DNA from: Streptomyces sp. NBC_01497
GTDB taxonomy: Bacteria; Actinomycetota; Actinomycetes; Streptomycetales; Streptomycetaceae
DNA length: 64,000 bases
Direction of reading: 5' to 3'
Assembly (NCBI RefSeq): GCF_036250695.1
Contig: NZ_CP109427.1
Span: 2,480,001 to 2,544,000 of the forward strand
Shown: piece by piece, positions 40,826 through 49,850 of the stretch
Position numbering within the stretch: position 1 is the first letter of the stretch
Layout of the letters: the number at the start of each line of letters is the position of its first letter
The notes under the pieces: generated by a model
The model's input: only the letters and a program-made list of their open reading frames with translations
What the model was told of the DNA's origin: nothing
Database searches by the model: none
Program-made: the position numbers and the translations under genes

Positions 40826-41018
40826 TCGGCGTTCGCGGCGCGGGAGAGCCCCGTTCGCGGCCTCGGCCGTCCGCGTTCGTGACGCGGGCGGTCCGCGCTC
40901 GTCGCCTCAACGCTCCCCTTGACGCGGGCGGTCCGCGTCAACGGCCCGGGCGCCGGCGGCGGCCGGCGGCCCCACAAAACGCGTGCGGTGCGGCGCCGGG
41001 GCGTGGTTGGCTACGCCG

Positions 41019-41591
41019 ATGCGCGCCCACGACACGCCCCCTTCCGGGCCCCGCCCCGGCTCCCCGGCCGTGCCCCTGCTGGTACGCCCCAGGACCGGCG
41101 CCGATCTCGACGCCTGTGCCGACGTGCTGGCCGCGGTCCACGCCCACAGCTCGTACCCCGCGAACTGGCCCGCCGATCCGGCCGGGTGGCTGTCCCCGCC
41201 GGCCCTCGAAGCGGCCTGGGTGGCGGTGAGCGGCGCGGACGGGGGCGACGGTGCCGTCATCGGGCACGTGGTGCTGTGCCGGGCCACACCCGACGACCTC
41301 GCCGCGCACCTGTGGAGCGAGCGGACCGGGACGGACCCGTCCGCCACCGCGGTCGTCAGCCGCCTCTTCGTCTCCCCCGCCGCCCGCGGCCGGGGCGCCG
41401 GGGCGCGGCTGCTGGCGGCGGCGGTGGACGCGGCGCGCGCGGCGGGGCGCCACCCGGTGCTGGACGTGCTCGCCTCGGACACGTCGGCGCGCGCCCTGTA
41501 CGAACGGCTCGGCTGGCGCCCGCTCGGCACGGCCGGTCAGGAGTGGGGACCGGGCCAGGTGGTGACCCTCCACTGCTACGCCGCGGGCTGA
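41019..41591 (+). CDS. GNAT-family N-acetyltransferase
   Basis: 190 residues with a GNAT core. Motif A is present as VVSRLFVSPAARGRGAGARL (acetyl-CoA pyrophosphate loop RGRGAG), followed by the ALYERLGWRPLG motif B. The acceptor is unknown. The ATG at 41019 is preferred but has a poor ribosome site; a GTG at 40983 would add 12 residues. It is convergent with the S9 peptidase gene. Confidence 0.85.
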   Translation: MRAHDTPPSGPRPGSPAVPLLVRPRTGADLDACADVLAAVHAHSSYPANWPADPAGWLSPPALEAAWVAVSGADGGDGAVIGHVVLCRATPDDLAAHLWSERTGTDPSATAVVSRLFVSPAARGRGAGARLLAAAVDAARAAGRHPVLDVLASDTSARALYERLGWRPLGTAGQEWGPGQVVTLHCYAAG

Positions 41592-41642
41592 GGCGGCTCC
41601 GTACGCGCGGTGCCGTACGCGCCCTCGGCACGCGATGTGTCC

Positions 41643-43757
41643 TTAGGGCCCCCCGGTCGGCCCCGCGCCCCCCGGGCCCCGCGGTGGTGCGCCGGTGTCG
41701 TCCCCGCCGCCGGTCACCTCACCCGGGTCCGCCGCGTGGGTGCGGAGCCAGTCGAGGATGAGCTCCAGGCGGTGCAGCCGGTGCTCGGGCCGGCCCGAGG
41801 TCGCGAAGCCGTGGGACGCGTTCGGGTAGCGGGCGAGGACGACCTCGTGGCCCCGGCGGCGCAGCGCGGCGTAGAACTGCTCGGACTGCTCGATGGGGCA
41901 GCGCTGGTCGCTCTCGCCGTGGATCAGCAGCAGCGGGGTCGTCACGGCCGCCGCGTGCGCGAGCGGTGACCGCTCCCACAGCCACGCCGCGCCCGCCGGG
42001 TCGTAGAGGTCCGCGCCGCCGAACTCGTGGCGGTTGACGGTGAAGCCGTTGTCGGACGTGCCGTACTTGGAGATCAGGTTGGAGACGGACCGCTCCGAGA
42101 CGGCGGCCCGGAAGCGGCTCGTCCGGGTCAGGGTCCAGTTGGTGAGGTAGCCGCCGTAGCTGCCGCCGGTGAGGTAGAGCCGGTCCGGAGCGGCGAGGCC
42201 CGCGTCCACGGCCAGGTCCGCGAACGCCATGAGGTCGTCGAGGTCGCCGCGCCCCCAGCCGTCGACGCTGAGCGCGCGGAAGGAGGTGCCCCGGCCCGCG
42301 CCGCCGCGTACTTCCGGCAGCAGCACGTGGAAGCCCGCGGCCACGTAGGCCTGCGTCTCCAGGTCGAAGGCGTTCCCGTAGGTCATGTGCGGTCCGCCGT
42401 GGACGCGCAGCAGGACGTCGCCCCGCCCCGCGCCCGCTCGCGCGTGGGGCGAGCGGTACAGCGCGGCCCGCACGGTGAGCCCGTCGGCCGACGTGGCCGT
42501 GACGTTCTCGGGGGCGACCGGCCGGGCCTCGGCCGTCCAGGCGGTGTTGAACGCCGAGACACGGCGGCCCGCCAGGTACAGCTCGACCGGTTCCGTCGCC
42601 GACTCCAGGCACATCGCGGTGGTGCCGTCCGCCGCCACCGCGAAGTCCGCCACCGACCGGCCCCGCGGGCTGATACGGCGTGCCGCGTCGTCCCCCGTAC
42701 CGCCCTCGTACAGCGCGACCTCGCCACCGACCGTCGCGGCGAAGAGGATCCGCTCCCCCGCCGTCGCCAGCAGCCGGGGCGAGCCGAGGGCGCGGGAGTC
42801 GGCGAGCAGCGCGCGCTCGCACTCCAGGTCCTGGTCCGGGAAGATCCGGCTGCCCTCGTCCGCCCACCACAGGCGCGGCGGGTCCACGCTCTGTCCCGGT
42901 ACGCCGCTGGCCACCGCGACCGGCCGGCCGGAGGCCGTCACGGCGAGGGCATGCACCTGCGACGCGCACCGCCACACCCGTACGTCCTCGCCGCTCGCCA
43001 GGTCGAGGTGGCGCACCTCGCCGCCGGGGTGTGCCGTGTCGCTGTGGCGCGGGTGGGCCGCGTAGAACAGGCCGCCCCGGCCGTCCGGCGCCGGGCAGCC
43101 GAGCCGGAGCTCCGTGCCGCCGTCGCGGACGCGGCGCGCCTCGCAGGCGGTGCCGGCGGGGCCGGGCCGCAGGACCCACAGCGTGTCGACGGGTTCGACG
43201 GGCCCCGGCGCGCCGTCGCTCTTGTAGCGCAGCCAGTCCACCACGCGCGGTGCGGACGCGGAGGTGCCGTCCGGGCGTCGCGCGTACCGCACGAGCAGCC
43301 GTTCGGCGTCCAGCCAGAGGTGTTCGGCCGGGCGGCCCTCGGGCGCGCCGTCCAGCGCCGCGGGCACGCCTCCCCCGGCCGCCACGAGCCATAGGCGGGA
43401 CGCCCCGTCGCGGTCGCTGGTGAAGGCGACACGGCTCCCGTCGGGCGAGATCGCCGGCGCGGCGTCGGTCCAGGAGCCCTCGTCGTGGGTCAGCGGGCGC
43501 GGCACGCCCGCCGGCTCGGCGGTACCGAAGCGCCAGAGCCTGGCGCGGTAGCGGGCCAGGGACGGCTCGACGCTCTGTACGGAGGCCACCGCCCACGTGC
43601 CGTCGGGTGCCAGGTCCGGAGCTCCGGCCAGGGCGAGGGCGGCCAGGTCGCCGGGCACGATGCCGCAGCGGCGGGCCGTCGACCCGCTCGGGGCCGTTCC
43701 CCCGCTCCCGGCCGGTCCGCTCCGCGCACCCACGCTCTCGGCCGGTCCGCCGCTCAC
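41643..43757 (-). CDS. S9 family (prolyl oligopeptidase-type) peptidase
   Basis: 704 residues. The N-terminal half is a beta-propeller (SPDGSRVAFTSDRDG and similar blades); the C-terminal alpha/beta hydrolase has the nucleophile in GGSYGGY, the acid in HGESDQRCP and the His in NASHGF. It has no signal peptide, so it should cut short peptides in the cytoplasm (acylaminoacyl-peptidase or prolyl type). GTG 43755-43757 overlaps the M20 stop by four bases (GTGA). The open frame continues far upstream, but that part is antisense-type sequence. Last gene of the long operon. Confidence 0.92.
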   Translation of the reverse strand: MSGGPAESVGARSGPAGSGGTAPSGSTARRCGIVPGDLAALALAGAPDLAPDGTWAVASVQSVEPSLARYRARLWRFGTAEPAGVPRPLTHDEGSWTDAAPAISPDGSRVAFTSDRDGASRLWLVAAGGGVPAALDGAPEGRPAEHLWLDAERLLVRYARRPDGTSASAPRVVDWLRYKSDGAPGPVEPVDTLWVLRPGPAGTACEARRVRDGGTELRLGCPAPDGRGGLFYAAHPRHSDTAHPGGEVRHLDLASGEDVRVWRCASQVHALAVTASGRPVAVASGVPGQSVDPPRLWWADEGSRIFPDQDLECERALLADSRALGSPRLLATAGERILFAATVGGEVALYEGGTGDDAARRISPRGRSVADFAVAADGTTAMCLESATEPVELYLAGRRVSAFNTAWTAEARPVAPENVTATSADGLTVRAALYRSPHARAGAGRGDVLLRVHGGPHMTYGNAFDLETQAYVAAGFHVLLPEVRGGAGRGTSFRALSVDGWGRGDLDDLMAFADLAVDAGLAAPDRLYLTGGSYGGYLTNWTLTRTSRFRAAVSERSVSNLISKYGTSDNGFTVNRHEFGGADLYDPAGAAWLWERSPLAHAAAVTTPLLLIHGESDQRCPIEQSEQFYAALRRRGHEVVLARYPNASHGFATSGRPEHRLHRLELILDWLRTHAADPGEVTGGGDDTGAPPRGPGGAGPTGGP

Positions 43758-45028
43758 CGCCGCGCCCCCGCTCCGGTAGCCGCCTCGAACTCGGCTTTCG
43801 CCTGGGCGAGTCGGTCCGGATCGGTGAACAGCGCGGTGAGCACGGCCGCCAGCATCGCACCGCCGTCCAGCACCGCCGCGTCCGCCTCGGGGCCCGCCGC
43901 GCCCGCCGCGAAGTCCCTTGTGTGCAGGGCGACTCCGGGCACGGCACACACGTAGGGATGCAGCGCGGGCATGCGCTGGCTGACGTTGCCCATGTCGGTC
44001 GAGCCCGCCGCCCCCGACCAGCCTGTGCCGTGCGGGATCGGCCGGCCGAGCGCGGCGAACGCCTCCGCCGCCAGGGCGGCGAGCACCGGGTTCGCCAGCA
44101 CCGGGTCGTACGCGGGCGCCACTTCGGCGAACTCGTACGTCGTGCCGGTGGCGATCGCGGCGCCGCGCACGCAGTCCCGTACGGCCTCCAGCAGCCGGCC
44201 GCGCAGGTATCCGCTGTCCAGGGAGCGTACGAACAGCTCGACCCGGGAGCGTTCCGGAATGATGTTGATGGACTGCCCGCCTTCCGCGACCCTCGCGTGG
44301 ATGCGGGCGTCCGGGGTGATCTGCTGGCGCAGCAGGCCGATCGCGACGAGGAGAAGGGTCGCCGCGTCGAGCGCGTTCCTGCCGCCTTCGGGGGCGGCCG
44401 AGGCGTGCGAGGCGCGGCCGGTGAAGACCGCTTCGAGGGAGAGCCGGCCGAGGTTGGTGCGCGAGACCGCGTCGTACCCGGCGGCGTGGGTCATGACGGC
44501 GGCGTCCACGCCGTCGAGGACGCCCGCTTCGATGAGCCGCACCTTGCCGCCGCCGCCTTCCTCGCCGGGGCTGCCGATCACCAGCAGCCGCCCGGGGGCG
44601 CCCTGTTCGGCGAGGAGGGCGGCCGTGGCCAGGGCGGCCCCGACGCCCGCCGCAGCGATGACGTTGTGTCCGCAGCCGTGGCCGAGGCCGGGCAGCGCGT
44701 CGTACTCGCAGAACACGGCGAGCGTCGGGCCGCCGCCGGGAGCGCCGAACTCGCGGGTGGCTCGGAAGGCGGTGGGCAGGCCGCCGACGCCGGCCTCGAC
44801 CGAGAACCCGTGGGCGTCGAGCGCGGCGCGCAGCCGGGCGGAGGCCGCGTGCTCCTCGAAGCGCGTCTCGGGTTCGGCGTGCACGGCGTGGCTCAGGGCC
44901 AGCAGTTCGCAGCGCAGTTCCTCGGTGCGGGCGCGCGCCGCGACGGCGAGCGGTCCCGCCCCCGTCGCGGTGGCACCCGTGCCGGCGTCCGCGGCCGTGC
45001 GCGGACCGGGGCTCGCGGTGCCGCTCAT
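43754..45028 (-). CDS. M20-family amidohydrolase/peptidase
   Basis: 424 residues similar to AbgB/M20D aminoacylases. The metal-binding pattern includes GHGCGHN, GSPGEEGGGGK and a His near the C-terminus (ALHTRDF), with the dimerisation domain between (NLGRLSLEAVFTGRASHA). Such enzymes free an amino acid from N-acyl or p-aminobenzoyl conjugates, or cut dipeptides. The ATG overlaps the oppF-like stop (ATGA). It lacks a signal peptide. Confidence 0.92.
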   Translation of the reverse strand: MSGTASPGPRTAADAGTGATATGAGPLAVAARARTEELRCELLALSHAVHAEPETRFEEHAASARLRAALDAHGFSVEAGVGGLPTAFRATREFGAPGGGPTLAVFCEYDALPGLGHGCGHNVIAAAGVGAALATAALLAEQGAPGRLLVIGSPGEEGGGGKVRLIEAGVLDGVDAAVMTHAAGYDAVSRTNLGRLSLEAVFTGRASHASAAPEGGRNALDAATLLLVAIGLLRQQITPDARIHARVAEGGQSINIIPERSRVELFVRSLDSGYLRGRLLEAVRDCVRGAAIATGTTYEFAEVAPAYDPVLANPVLAALAAEAFAALGRPIPHGTGWSGAAGSTDMGNVSQRMPALHPYVCAVPGVALHTRDFAAGAAGPEADAAVLDGGAMLAAVLTALFTDPDRLAQAKAEFEAATGAGARR

Positions 45029-46065
45029 GCCGCGGCCTCCGCCGTCTCGGCGTAGTGGCAGGCGGCGGTCCTGCCCGAGTCGCCCACGGGCCGCAGCACC
45101 GGCTCCTCGGTCCTGCACAGGTCCGTCGCGAGCGGGCAGCGCGTCGAGAACACGCATCCCCGGGGCCGCTCCAGCGGGCTCGGCAGGTCACCCGCCGCGA
45201 CCACGGCGCGCCGCTCAGCGCCGCGCCGGGCCCGCGGCCGGGGTACGGCGGCCAGCAGCAGCTGGGTGTACGGGTGGCGCGGGTCGGCGAACAGCGTGGC
45301 CGTGGGCCCCTGTTCGACGATCCGGCCCAGGTACATGACGGCCGTCTCATGGGCGAGGTGGCGCACCAGCGCGAGGTCGTGGCTGATGAACAGGTAGGCG
45401 AGGCCGAGTTCCCGCTGCAGCCTGCTGAGCAGGTTGATCACCTGCGCCTGCACCGACACGTCGAGCGCGGACACCGCCTCGTCGCACACCACGAACTTCG
45501 GGTCGAGCGCCAGGGCGCGGGCGATGGCGACGCGCTGGCGCTGACCACCGGAGAGCTCGTGCGGGTGGCGCTCGGCGTAGGCGGAGCCGAGCCCCACCAG
45601 GTCGAGCAGTTCGGCGACGGGCCGCGCCCCGCCGGGCCCGCCCAGCGGGACGCCGTGCACCCTCGCCGGCTCGGAGAGGATGCGCTCGACGCTCATGCGG
45701 CCGTTGAGCGAGTCGTACGGGTCCTGGAACACCGGCTGGATGTCCCGGCGCAGCAGCCGGAGTTCCTTCGTGCCCAGCCGGTTCACGTCCCGGCCCCCGA
45801 CGGCGACGGTGCCCTCGCTGGGCCGCTCCAGGGCGAGCAGCAGCCGCCCCGTGGTGGACTTGCCGCAGCCGGACTCGCCGACCACCGCGACGATGCGGCC
45901 CGCGCCCACGGTGAGGTCGACCCGGTCCACGGCGGTCAGGGAGCGCCGCCCCGCACGGGTGCGGACGGTGTACCGCTTGGTCAGTCCGCGCGCTGTGACG
46001 AGCGGTTCGGCCGGGTTCGCGGCGGGGGCCGTGCCGGGGCCGGCGCCCGTGGGTCGCACCGTCAT
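45025..46065 (-). CDS. Oligopeptide-type ABC transporter ATP-binding protein (OppF-like)
   Basis: 346 residues. Walker A is GESGCGKST, the signature is LSGGQRQRVAIARALA, and the C-terminal oligopeptide-specific extension (PRGCVFSTRCPLATDLC) is present. It pairs with the OppD-like subunit just upstream. ATGA overlap at both ends. Confidence 0.95.
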   Translation of the reverse strand: MTVRPTGAGPGTAPAANPAEPLVTARGLTKRYTVRTRAGRRSLTAVDRVDLTVGAGRIVAVVGESGCGKSTTGRLLLALERPSEGTVAVGGRDVNRLGTKELRLLRRDIQPVFQDPYDSLNGRMSVERILSEPARVHGVPLGGPGGARPVAELLDLVGLGSAYAERHPHELSGGQRQRVAIARALALDPKFVVCDEAVSALDVSVQAQVINLLSRLQRELGLAYLFISHDLALVRHLAHETAVMYLGRIVEQGPTATLFADPRHPYTQLLLAAVPRPRARRGAERRAVVAAGDLPSPLERPRGCVFSTRCPLATDLCRTEEPVLRPVGDSGRTAACHYAETAEAAA

Positions 46066-47153
46066 GCTGTGCCCTCCTCGTACGGGGTGGTGGGGGCGTC
46101 GGGGCGGGCCGCCCCGGTGGGTCGCACGCCCGGGGCAGGGCCGGTGCCGGGAGCCGCGTCGGTGTGGTCCGGGTACCAGCAGGCCGCGGCGGAACCGCCC
46201 GGTGTCACCTCGCTCAGCGGGGGACGCTCGGCGCACCGGTCGCGGGCCTTCGGGCAGCGGTCGCGGAACGGGCAACCGGCGGAGCGCTGCCCGAGCGGCG
46301 GCACCCGGCCGGGGATCGTGGGCAGTTCGCCGGCATGGGGTGCGTCCGGGTCCGGCACGGACGCCAACAGGGCTCCGGTGTACGGGTGGTGGGGACGCTC
46401 CAGCACCTCGTCGAGCGGCCCGGCCTCGACCACGCTGCCCGCGTACATGACGACGACACGGTCCGCGATCTCCGCGACCACGCCCATGTCGTGCGTGATG
46501 AACAGCACCGCCGCGTCCCGTGTGGACTCCCGCAGCAGCGCCAGGACCTGCGCCTGCACGGTGACGTCGAGGGCGGTGGTGGGTTCGTCCGCGACGACGA
46601 GGTCGGGTGACCCGGCGAGGGCGATCGCGATCATCACGCGCTGCCGCAGGCCGCCGGAGAGCTGGTGCGGGTGGCTGCGGGCGCGGGTCTCCGCGTCCGG
46701 TACGCCCACGGAGGTCAGGAGTTCCACGGCGCGGGCGCGCCGGGCCGCCCTGCGGTGGGTGCCGTGGATCGCCATGACCTCCTCGATCTGGGCGCCCACG
46801 GACATCAGCGGGTTCAGGGCGGTCGCCGCGTCCTGGAAGATCATGCTGACCTTGGCGCCACGCAGCCGGCGCCACTGCCGCTCGCCCCTGCCGACGAGTT
46901 GGTGGCCGTCGAGGACGGCGGAACCGGTGACGGTGGCGCCCTCGGGCAGCAGTCCGCTCAGGGCGAGGGCGCTCAGTGTCTTGCCGCAACCGGACTCGCC
47001 GACGACGGCGACCGTCTCGCCCCGGCGCGCGGTCAGGGTCAGTCCGTCCACGGCGTCGAGGCCCGGCCCGAAGGAGACCCGCAGGTCACTCACGTCGAGG
47101 ACGGTCTCCCCCACGCGTTCCCGTACTGCCGCGGTGTGCGGTGTCGTCGTCAC
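46062..47153 (-). CDS. Oligopeptide-type ABC transporter ATP-binding protein (OppD-like)
   Basis: 363 residues. Walker A is GESGCGKTL, the signature LSGGLRQRVMIAIAL, Walker B LVVADEPTTALD, and the C-terminal Cys-containing part GCPFRDRCPKARDRC. I chose GTG 47151-47153, which gives the four-base GTGA overlap seen elsewhere in this operon; ATG 47162 would make a 13-base overlap and add three residues. Confidence 0.94.
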   Translation of the reverse strand: MTTTPHTAAVRERVGETVLDVSDLRVSFGPGLDAVDGLTLTARRGETVAVVGESGCGKTLSALALSGLLPEGATVTGSAVLDGHQLVGRGERQWRRLRGAKVSMIFQDAATALNPLMSVGAQIEEVMAIHGTHRRAARRARAVELLTSVGVPDAETRARSHPHQLSGGLRQRVMIAIALAGSPDLVVADEPTTALDVTVQAQVLALLRESTRDAAVLFITHDMGVVAEIADRVVVMYAGSVVEAGPLDEVLERPHHPYTGALLASVPDPDAPHAGELPTIPGRVPPLGQRSAGCPFRDRCPKARDRCAERPPLSEVTPGGSAAACWYPDHTDAAPGTGPAPGVRPTGAARPDAPTTPYEEGTA

Positions 47154-48007
47154 AGCGGCCATCCCAGGGTGTCGGTGGGGACGTCGAGCACACCGGCGGC
47201 GCCTTGGGCCGTGTCCCGGTGGTGGGCGGCGAGGTCGCCCGCCGTACCGATCCAGAGGTCCCCGAAGTCCTGTGCGTCGCGCAGGAGTTGCCGTAGCCAC
47301 AGGGCGCGGGCCGGACGGCCGGACTGCCAGGGGTGCATGGTCAGGTTCACCAGGGTGCCGGCCTCGCGGGCCCCGGCCAGCTCCGCGTGCCACGCGTCGT
47401 ACAGGTCGCCGGCGCCGTAGGGCGGGCGGGACTCGCCGCCGGTGTAGCGGTAGTACACGGCGTCGTCGGTGGCCCAGTCGACGGGTATCTCGACGAGGTC
47501 CCCGATGCGGTACGGCCGGTCGTCGCCCATCACGGAGCTGTCGTAGGTGAGCCCGAGGCCTGCCAGGACCTCGAACCCCTCGGGCGACATGCGGAAGCTG
47601 GGCGAGCGGTAGCCGGCCGGCCGCACGCCGCTGATCTCCGCGAGGAGGTCCGAGGCGCGGGTGAGGGTGTCGCGCAGTTCGCCCGCGCCGAGGTCGGCGG
47701 GCGGCTCGTGGCACCAGCCGTGCAGGGCCAGTTCGTGTCCGGCCGCGTGGATCTCGGCGACGGAGGAGCGGTAGGTGGCCGCGATCCAGCCGGGGACGAA
47801 GAACGTGGCGCGGACGCCCGTACGGTCCAGTGTGTCGAGGATGTGGTGCACGCCCCGGCGCGGCCCGTAGCGGCGCTGCTCCAGCTCGGCGACGTCGCCG
47901 GGCGGGTCGTCCCTGCGCCGCCACAGCAGCGGGGACTCGCCGTCGAAGTCGAACGTCACGCACAGGCCCGCGCGGTGGCCGTCGGGCCAGGGGTAGGTGT
48001 CGCTCAT
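47150..48007 (-). CDS. PuuE-like polysaccharide deacetylase-family hydrolase within the transporter operon
   Basis: 285 residues of the NodB fold. FDFDGES and HGWCHEPP supply the metal ligands; YRSPSFRMSPEGFEVLAGLG and LTMHPWQSG complete the family. It has no signal peptide. It is a paralogue of 35935-36873 (shared TYDSSVMGDD-PY, EIPVDW--DDA-Y). The family hydrolyses cyclic amides/imides or N-acyl groups; the substrate here presumably enters through the surrounding importer. GAGGAGG lies seven bases before the ATG, which overlaps the SDR stop. Confidence 0.82.
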   Translation of the reverse strand: MSDTYPWPDGHRAGLCVTFDFDGESPLLWRRRDDPPGDVAELEQRRYGPRRGVHHILDTLDRTGVRATFFVPGWIAATYRSSVAEIHAAGHELALHGWCHEPPADLGAGELRDTLTRASDLLAEISGVRPAGYRSPSFRMSPEGFEVLAGLGLTYDSSVMGDDRPYRIGDLVEIPVDWATDDAVYYRYTGGESRPPYGAGDLYDAWHAELAGAREAGTLVNLTMHPWQSGRPARALWLRQLLRDAQDFGDLWIGTAGDLAAHHRDTAQGAAGVLDVPTDTLGWPL

Positions 48008-48795
48008 CGGCCGTCCTCCTCGGTACGTGCCAGGGGCGGCGGTGTGTAGTCGCCCGCCGTCCGCCCGCCGTCCACGGCGACGGTCGTGCCGGTCACGAAC
48101 GACGCGTCGTCGGAGGCCAGCCAGAGCACCGCGGCGGGCGCGTCGTACGGGCCGGAGGTGCGGCCGAGCGGGATCCTGTTCCGCATCGCCCGGATGTGGT
48201 CCTCGGTCAGGGCGCTGACCTCGCTGCCGGGTGCGAACCCCGGCTGGACGGTGTTGATCCGGATGCCGTGCCGCGCGACTTCGAGCGCCATCGACCGGGT
48301 CAGCGTCTCCACGGCGGCCTTGCTCGCCGCGTACACGGAACCGCCCGCGCCGGGGCGTACGGCGGCCCCCGAGGAGATGTTGACGATGCGGCCGGGCACC
48401 CCGGCCTCGATCATCGCGGCGATGGCGCGCCGCGACAGCTCGAAGGGGGCGACGACGTTGACGTCGAGGATGCGCCGCACGTCCTCCGGGCCGGTGGTGG
48501 CGAGCGGGGTGCGCGGGTACAGCCCGGCGTTGTTGACCAGCACGTCCGGTGCCCGCCAGGTGTCCGCGACGGCGTCGCCGAGGGTACGCAGCCCGTCCGG
48601 GTCGGCCAGGTCCGCCACGGCGCCGCGGGCGCCGAGGCGTTCGGCGAGCGCGGCGAGGGGTTCCGCGCGGGCGTCGCTGAGCAGCAGGTCGGCACCCGCG
48701 GCGGCGAACGCCTCGGCGATCCACGTACCGAAGATGCCGGCGGCGCCCGTCACCACCACTCGGGTGCCGGTGAATTCGTCCCGGTAGTCGCGCAC
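48004..48795 (-). CDS. Short-chain dehydrogenase/reductase
   Basis: 263 residues, classical SDR. The NAD(P) motif is VVTGAAGIFGTWIA, NNAG is present, and the catalytic Ser, Tyr and Lys are in NISSGAAVR and VYAASKAA. The acid after the second beta strand (LLLSDARAE) suggests NAD(H). I chose GTG 48793-48795, because AGGAGG is seven bases upstream; the ATG at 48799-48801 overlaps the previous stop but has the same AGGAGG only one base away. It lies between transporter subunits and so should act on the imported compound. Confidence 0.9.
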   Translation of the reverse strand: MRDYRDEFTGTRVVVTGAAGIFGTWIAEAFAAAGADLLLSDARAEPLAALAERLGARGAVADLADPDGLRTLGDAVADTWRAPDVLVNNAGLYPRTPLATTGPEDVRRILDVNVVAPFELSRRAIAAMIEAGVPGRIVNISSGAAVRPGAGGSVYAASKAAVETLTRSMALEVARHGIRINTVQPGFAPGSEVSALTEDHIRAMRNRIPLGRTSGPYDAPAAVLWLASDDASFVTGTTVAVDGGRTAGDYTPPPLARTEEDGR

Positions 48796-48797
48796 GG

Positions 48798-49850
48798 TCA
48801 TGCCTCCTGTGAAGTGCCGGACGGCGCCGCGCCGTCGGAGGGCTCCCCGGCGGTGCCGGCGGGAGTGGCCGCGTCGCCGCGGCCCGCGCGCAGCCAGCCC
48901 GGTGCGCGGCCGCCGCGGCCCGGGCCGCGGCGCTTGAACGGCCGCTTGGGCACACTGCGCTTGGGGTCGAGCCGGTCGCGCACGGTGTCGCCGAGCAGGT
49001 TCACCGCGAGGACGAGGCCGAACAGCGCGAGGCCGGGGAAGGTGACGAGCCACCAGGCGGTGGCCACATAGCTCTGCCCGTCGGAGAGCATCGAGCCCCA
49101 GGACGCGGTCGGCGGCTGCACCCCGAGGCCGATGAACGACAGCGACGCCTCGAAGACGACCATCAGGCCGAGTTCCAGTGTCGCGACCACCACGGCCAGC
49201 GGCAGCACCTCGGGCAGCACGTGCCGGGTGACGATCCACCGGCCGGGCGCGCCGATCGCCACCGCACCCCGTACGAAGCCCCGTTCGCGGGTCTCCAGCA
49301 CGCTCGCGTAGGCGATGCGGGTGTAGCGGGGCCAGCGCACCAGCGCGAGGCAGATCACCACGTTGACCAGACTCGGGCCGAGGACGGCCACCACGAGGAT
49401 CGCGAGGAGGAAGAACGGCACCGACAGCGCGATGTCGGCGACCCGCATCACGAGCACACCGACCCAGCCCCGGTACCAGCCCGCGAGCACACCGACGAGC
49501 ACACCGAACGCGCCGGACACCAGGACGGTGGCCGCCGCGACGGCGATCGACACCCGGGAGCCGTAGAAGGCCCGGCTGAGGACGTCGCGGCCGAGCGCGT
49601 CGGTCCCGAACAGATGGAAGTGGCCGTGGACGGTGGTGAACGGCTCGCTCAGCCGGGCCACCAGATCCGCGTGGTTCGGGTCGTACGGGGAGATCAGCGG
49701 CGCGCACAGCGCCACCAGTACGTACAGGACCACCACGGCGGCGGGGAGCAGGCCGCGCCGCCGCCCCGGCCGTGCGCGGGGACCGCTGACCGGTACCGGT
49801 ACGGCGGGTGCCGCTCCGGTGCCGGGCCTGGTCGTCGTCGCCTCGCTCAT
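48798..49850 (-). CDS. Oligopeptide-type ABC transporter permease (OppC/DppC-like)
   Basis: 350 residues with six membrane helices. The N-terminal FGTDALGRDVLSRAFYG and the EAA-type loop VLETRERGFVRGAVAIGAPG are the DppC signatures. The C-terminal 50 residues are basic and Pro/Gly-rich, beyond the usual family end. It overlaps oppB-like (ATGA). Confidence 0.94.
   Translation of the reverse strand: MSEATTTRPGTGAAPAVPVPVSGPRARPGRRRGLLPAAVVVLYVLVALCAPLISPYDPNHADLVARLSEPFTTVHGHFHLFGTDALGRDVLSRAFYGSRVSIAVAAATVLVSGAFGVLVGVLAGWYRGWVGVLVMRVADIALSVPFFLLAILVVAVLGPSLVNVVICLALVRWPRYTRIAYASVLETRERGFVRGAVAIGAPGRWIVTRHVLPEVLPLAVVVATLELGLMVVFEASLSFIGLGVQPPTASWGSMLSDGQSYVATAWWLVTFPGLALFGLVLAVNLLGDTVRDRLDPKRSVPKRPFKRRGPGRGGRAPGWLRAGRGDAATPAGTAGEPSDGAAPSGTSQEA

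Larger units (their letters stand above)
40717..41018. other. Gap with terminator, repeats and hairpin
   Basis: 302 bases. It holds a 15-bp tandem repeat, the MFS terminator and a second inverted repeat, TTGACGCGG...CCGCGTCAA (40919-40941). GCGGTCCGCG-type words recur three times between 40850 and 40940. No gene is supported. Confidence 0.5.

Noticed and set aside
38980..40977. 665-codon minus-strand open frame opposite the MFS gene
   Set aside because: Hydrophilic Arg/Asp/Gln/His-rich antisense translation; the plus-strand MFS frame has clear membrane helices and motifs.
27421..41642. Secondary-metabolite cluster in the accessory region
   Set aside because: Oxidase, reductase, VOC, methyltransferase and efflux genes are present, but no synthase, NRPS, PKS, terpene or RiPP precursor was found, and the genes are separately oriented.
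43758..45350. Upstream extension of the S9 peptidase frame by over 500 codons
   Set aside because: That part overlaps the M20 and OppF genes and is Arg/Gly/Pro noise; the real GTG at 43757 overlaps the M20 stop.
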